Position numbers and translations under genes: made by a program. DNA of 64,000 bases from Termitomyces sp. T153 (lineage: Eukaryota > Basidiomycota > Agaricomycetes > Agaricales > Lyophyllaceae), in NCBI GenBank assembly GCA_018296165.2, contig JACKQL020000024.1:620001-684000 (forward strand). Reading direction: 5' to 3'. The first letter of the stretch is position 1. Each line of letters begins with the position of its first letter. Below are positions 59,516 through 64,000 of the stretch, piece by piece. The notes under the pieces were generated by a model. That model was not told the origin of the DNA. It ran no database searches and saw nothing but the letters and a program-made list of their open reading frames with translations.

Positions 59516-60700
59516 CTACCAAGCCTGTTGGCAATTGAGCTTCTTGGCTGTCTGGAAGTATTCAAGGTTCTTGTGATCCATCCAGACCTCAAACTTGTGC
59601 TGTGCACCCTCTAGGAAGTGCTGCCACTCCTCAAATGACCAGATGATGGCCAGCATCTCTTTGTCATAGATCTCATAGTTCCACTCCACCACATTCAGGC
59701 TCTTGGAGTAAAAGGCCACCAGATGCCACTTCCCATCCTCCAGAGATTGCTGTGAGAGCATGGCTCCAGTGGCAAAGTCAGAGCTGTTGGCCTCCACCCA
59801 GAAGGGAGAGTTGTCATCTGGGAAGAGGAGGACAGGTCTGGAGGTCATGGCATGCTTGAGAGTGTCAAAGGCCATCTGCTCCAGAGGTTCCCAACTCCAT
59901 AGAATATCCTTTCCTGTGAGGTCAAATAGTAGACAGGCATGGTGTGAGAAGTCCTGGATGAATCTCCAGTAGAAATTTGCAAAACCAAGGAACACCTGCA
60001 CCTCCTTTTTGTTCTGGGGCTCCAGCCACTCTGCTATGCCTGCTACCTTTACTGGGTCCATCTTCATAGTTCCATGCAATATGATCAGGCCCAGGTACTT
60101 GATCCAGGTTTGTTCAAACTTGCACTTCTCTGGCTTGAAGTAGAGCTGGTGCTGGCAGAGGTGTTCCAGGACAAGGCAAGTGATCTGATGGTGTTCCTCC
60201 AGCATTTTGGTATAGATGAGGATGTTGTCAAGGTACACACACACTATGCTCTCTGCTATGAGATCCCAGAAGATGTTGTTCATCATGGTCTGGAAGGTGA
60301 CAGGGCTATTGGTGAGTCCAAAGAACATAATGAGTGGCTTGAACAATCTCTGGTTGGTCCAGAAGGCAGCCTTCCACTCATCTCCCTCCTGAATGTGCAT
60401 GTTGTTGTAACCCCACTGGACATCCAGCTTAGTGAATTATTGCACACCCTGGAGGTTGTTGATGAGCTTGGAGATGAGGGGGAGAGTGTAATGGTTCTTC
60501 ACCATCATGGCATTGAGTACCCAGTAGTCCTGGACCAGCTGGAGGGAGCCATCCTTCTTTTTGATGAAGAAGACTGGAGAAGCCATAGGAGACTTGGATG
60601 GGCAGATGCAACCAGAGTCCAGGTTCTCCTACAAAAATGCATTGAGCTCATTCTGTTCCCAGGGCACAAGCAGGTAGACCTTACAGCTGGAGAGTGCTGA
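59516..60700 (-). pseudogene. Tf2-like reverse transcriptase and RNase H with YLDN in place of YLDD
   Basis: The distal RT reads FGLTNSPVTFQTMMNNIF and VCVYLDNILIYTK, then FKPEKCKFEQTWIKYLGLII and FLGFANFYWRFIQDFS. RNase H follows (PFWVEANSSDFATGAMLSQQ, WNYEIYDKEMLAIIWSFEEW). The N-terminal RT part lies upstream in other frames with stops ([19 protein letters not shown]). The second catalytic aspartate of the YLDD box is Asn, coded AAC after GAC. Confidence 0.85.
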
Positions 60701-60820
60701 GTCTAGTAGCAGTTCAATGGTGTGGTCCCACCTCTTGTGCTCTAGAAGCAAGTTGAACAAAGCTTTGGAGAATACATTCTTAAATGCATGAAAATAGGGG
60801 GGTACCACATCCTGGAACTC

Positions 60821-61591
60821 TCAAGGCATGGCATTAGCGGCAAATGCCTGGGCCAGCCATTGAGATGTGGTCTGGCTAGCCCAGATCTTTGCAATAGAGG
60901 ACAGCAGGTGTATGGTAGTAGCATAGATTTGATCCTCCACTTCTACCACTTTGTCTGGGAGCTCTGGCTTGCATATGCCACCAAACTCCCCTCTGCACTC
61001 CTCCTCTGGGGCTCCACTGTTGCTCCAATTGTCCTTGTAAAGGGCCTCTCTATGAGGGAATGCCAGAGGTGGGGGATCTAGAAGGTCTAGATCTGCAAAG
61101 GAGAGAGGGCCAGCACAACATGTGCAGATGGCTGTGTGCTCCTGAACTTGAGCATGGCACTCCACTCTGTCCTCCATGGCATAGGTGGAACACTTCTGGG
61201 GGCACCTGCTCATGGTTACCTCCTCTTTGGTCCAATTGACCTCAGGGTTGTGCTCTTAGAGCCACATGAAACTAAGGATCATGTCCTGCCTTCCCAAGCT
61301 GATGACAGCAAATACAGCGTGCTTCACATGATTCTGATAACAGAGGACCAGATCAACCACAGAGTTGATGGTGCCTGCTTTATTAAGCATTCTATTGATG
61401 TTGTAGACAGGAATGGGCTTGAGGAGGGGCTGCATGGTCAGGCCATGGTGTTTGACAAACTCTGAGTCCAGGAACAGTCCCATTGCTCTGCTGTTCAGAA
61501 GAGCTGTGACTCTGCAGGTTTGCTGAGTGTCTGTCATCTCAATCTGCACATCAAGGCATAGGGAGTTAGCAGACAGTGCAGAGGCCGTCAC
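60821..61591 (-). pseudogene. Tf2-like protease region with mutated active site
   Basis: Reads VTALLNSRAMGLFLDSEFVK where functional elements have ALLDSGA, so the catalytic Asp is Asn and the Gly is Arg. DMILSFMWL followed by a stop and EHNPEVNW corresponds to the conserved ILG..WLREHNPE segment, the stop replacing Arg. A Cys/His-containing linker follows (CSTYAMEDRVECH). Confidence 0.75.
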
Positions 61592-61824
61592 ATACTGTTA
61601 GGGCATTTGATGCACCCAAGTGAGGCTGTGCTGACAGACCTTTGGAGGTGTTGGAGAGCTCAATGGAGGCTCCAGAGTTAGTGTTTGTACATCTGAAGGG
61701 GGGCGTTGAGGTTCTTCTGTCTCAAAATGAAGGGTGTTGGAAAAGGCAGTTTCATTTTCTATTGACAGACACAAGAACCTGTTAGCACCCAGCAACAGAG
61801 GCATACACCTCATTTGTTGCTCAA

Positions 61825-63045
61825 CTAAAAATCCCCCTCCAGCTCTGGAGGTGAGGCACACACACTGATCTTCTCCAGGGTCAACTCCGGTGTAGGCTCA
61901 TTCAGCAATGGAGCTCCAGCAGTGTCCTTTACAGCCAGCAGCTGTAGGAAGAGTTCCTCCTGCTCCATCATAAAAAGGTAGCATACTTCCAGGCCCAGAG
62001 GGCAGTGCCATGCAAAGTGCCCAGGCTTCTGGAATCTCCAGCAAAGCAGCAGGGCAGTGCAAAGCTGCCTGGCAGCATTCATGTTTATGAGGATCCCCAG
62101 TGGCAGGGGGTGTGCTGCAGGGATAGCCAGAGTAAAGGCTGGCATTGGATGGGCAGGAGCAGGATGGCAGAGATTGCTGATCAGAGCTGGGTGCAGTGCA
62201 GAATGGGAGCAGTGGAGCTCCCTCTGGATCTACATGAGTTGCCATTGGTCTTGGACCATCTTATACCACAACACAATCTTTTCATCATCAGGGCAACTCT
62301 CCACCAGATTGTCAATGCATTCCATCAGTGCGGGGTGCAAGCCATCCTGGAAAGTAAGGCATAGTTGGAGGCCATTGGAGTAAGTGGCCTGCTCCACCAG
62401 AGCACAGAACGAGTCAATGTACTCATCCAGTGTATGCTTCCCTTATCTGTACTGCTCCCTATTATGTAGCATCAAGACTGTGGTCTTGGCGGGGTCTAAT
62501 GGAAAAAACTCTGCATGGAAGTCCTTCTCAAAGGTGGCCCAGTCTGGAAAGCTTCTAACACCTCTGGATAGGCAGAAGACTTGCAGTGCATAAGTAGAGG
62601 CACATCCAGTTTTCATGTATGACAGCACCCAGGCTATTCTCAACATGTTGGAGTCAAAGGCATCCTTGCTGAGGTAAATATAGGTGAGGCAGGACTACAA
62701 GAATTGCTCCTTGCCAGCACAGACGCCATTATATGCATCTGGTAGAGGACACAGAATCCATGGCTGTAAAATTACCAGAGCTGCAGAGACAGGTGCAGAT
62801 GTTGTTGGGGCTGGTTCCATGACTGCAGGAGGGGTGGAGTTAGGGAGTAGGCATTTGAGCAGCATCTGGAAGGACTGGGAGATAAGATTGGTTGTTTGAT
62901 GGAGGGTAGAGAGTTTGGTAGTATAGTGGGTGAGAGATGATTGCATTGGTTGCACTTGGGTTTCTATGTGAAGCAAGCAAGTCCAGGCTTTGTCCTGTAG
63001 GACTGGAGCCTCCAATGGTGTGTCTGGGTTGGCAAGCTGAGACAT
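61825..63045 (-). pseudogene. Tf2-like gag with damaged zinc knuckle
   Basis: Starts at ATG 63045 (MSQLANPDTPLEAPVLQDKA). The capsid part spans FPDWATFEKDFHAEFFPLDP and a stop before GKHTLDEYIDSF. The knuckle reads CWRFQKPGHFAWHCP; the second Cys of a normal CxxC is Phe and an Arg-to-Trp change is present. The distal part ends SPPELEGDF at 61825. Confidence 0.75.
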
Positions 63046-64000
63046 AGAACTCTGTGGTGTTTAGTCCTGGTAGAAAAGCAATGGGTAGTAGCTTTGAGAT
63101 TTCTTGCAGCTATGAGGGGCTTAAGCTGCCATCAAGCAGACTTTAAAGATTTGAAAGTCCACCCTCCCAAGCCAGCACAATGCTTGACTCCACCGCAGAT
63201 CTGAGAAGAACTCTTACCCAAAACCCTAAGGAGCAAGCCCAAACATTGCTGCCCATTCACACTCCAAGACATGCTGGAGCTCTGCAGGAAGACCTCCAAC
63301 ACCCCTGCCAAACCTTGGGACCCTCTTCTATAATGCTCCACCAAGTCCCAAGAACTCTTGGAACTAGCAAATACAGATGGCATCAGTGGGCATAACCCCC
63401 ACTTCTGGACTTATTAGGGATTCAACTCCCACAAGTACTCCTATGTGTTTCTGCTCATTCACCCCTCAACAAAACTAAAGTTTCACTATGCATGTCTAGG
63501 AGCATCAACCAAGCACTGTATTAAATATGAAGGTATTACATTGAAAAAAAGAGGGGAAAACAGTGCATGATGGAATAGCAAGAAAGTGAAGTCTGACTGC
63601 CTCCTCACTCACTCCCCCCCTCTGGAGCTTCTCCCCTCCCCACCCCCCCAACTCCCAAATCTACCTCCATCTGGGCCCTCATAATGGCCAGCACCTCCGC
63701 AAGCCCAGGCAATTCCTCCTCTGCATTTGCCATCACTTTCCACCATGACTCTGGGGCCACTGCATTACGCTGCTAATGCCCTGCCAACAACTGCCCCATC
63801 CTCATCACCCACTGGTCCAACTCTGGAGGATGGCCTACAGACATCTGCACCAACTCATCCTGGATTGATGCAAATGTGGCAGTAGCTCCATCTAAAAGAA
63901 CTCTGTGCTCCCATACCCAACCTACCCAAAACTTGTTAATTAGAGATGGAGGAAAAGGTAAGGTACTCATAGAGAATTCCAGTGTGCCCTGAGGCAGCCT
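63046..64000 (-). other. CpG-poor transposon-like sequence at the right edge
   Basis: Upstream of the Tf2-like gag on its strand, so it may contain its leader and LTR. A minus frame starting at ATG 63970 (MSTLPFPPSLINKFWVGWVW, then DELVQMSVGHPPELDQW), followed after a stop by APESWWKVMANAEEELPGLA, looks like a transposon ORF, but I cannot name it. Confidence 0.45.

Larger units (their letters stand above)
58083..63045 (-). mobile_element. Decayed Ty3/Gypsy (Tf2/chromovirus-like) retrotransposon (minus strand)
   Basis: From right to left: gag (63045-61825), protease (61591-61256 and onward), RT and RNase H (about 60700-59516), integrase (about 59200-58373). The proteins match the Tf2-like elements common in Agaricomycetes. 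Many stops and several active-site changes show that it is dead. It meets the plus-strand Gypsy element tail to tail at about 58.0 kb. LTRs were not identified. Confidence 0.85.

Noticed and set aside
1..64000. CRISPR arrays, prokaryotic operons, attachment sites, riboswitches
   Set aside because: The window is eukaryotic with spliceosomal introns throughout; no regular spacer-repeat array was seen.

Overview
The window is nuclear DNA from a filamentous basidiomycete, most likely an Agaricomycete. Genes are compact and carry many short GT..AG introns of about 50-70 nt. There are Pcl-type cyclin, Pho84-type phosphate transporter and Ncs6 genes, a basidiomycete-restricted DUF6697 protein, and LINE and Ty3/Gypsy elements of the kind common in mushroom-forming and Rhizoctonia-like fungi. 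The species cannot be fixed from the sequence alone.

Layout. 0-2.5 kb: two tandem minus-strand genes for small secreted, eight-cysteine, Ser/Thr-rich proteins of a CFEM-like type; a third paralogue lies at 39.6-40.3 kb. 3.2-4.0 kb: tRNA adenosine deaminase Tad2. 4.0-4.9 kb: decayed LINE 3' end. 5.3-8.5 kb: prolyl oligopeptidase (minus). 11.3-12.6 kb: mitochondrial FAD/folate-type carrier. 14.2-15.8 kb: Pcl/Pho80-type cyclin with a clear TATA box. 16.4-17.9 kb: four-exon gene of unknown function (minus). 18.0-19.9 kb: 5'-truncated LINE with poly(A) and target-site duplication. 23.1-29.7 kb: full-length LINE with target-site duplication, ORF1 and ORF2 joined by TAATG, and a few inactivating changes. 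30.0-30.2 kb: three 93-bp tandem repeats directly upstream of an O-methyltransferase gene (30.3-32.2 kb). 32.5-33.4 kb: possible small gene. 33.4-35.9 kb: DUF6697 protein. 36.4-38.5 kb: phosphate:H+ symporter (minus). 40.6-42.0 kb: Ncs6/Ctu1. 42.2-45.6 kb: large MDR-type oxidoreductase with a long disordered N-terminus (minus). 46.2-49.1 kb: multi-pass membrane protein (minus). From about 50.1 kb to the end: two decayed Ty3/Gypsy elements, tail to tail.

The host genes are mostly independent housekeeping or surface functions. They do not form an evident biosynthetic cluster; the lone O-methyltransferase has no pathway partners here. Two tRNA wobble-base modification genes (Tad2 for inosine-34, Ncs6 for 2-thiouridine-34) occur in the window 37 kb apart, probably by chance.

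I did not find a convincing new biological system. The strongest non-routine signals are the fully delimited LINE insertions, the TAATG coupling, C-to-T type inactivation of the LINE, a LINE ORF with all RNase H catalytic acids replaced, an abrupt loss of CpG dinucleotides after about 50.1 kb, and the eight-cysteine secreted family. Gene models were spliced by eye, so exon borders are predictions.
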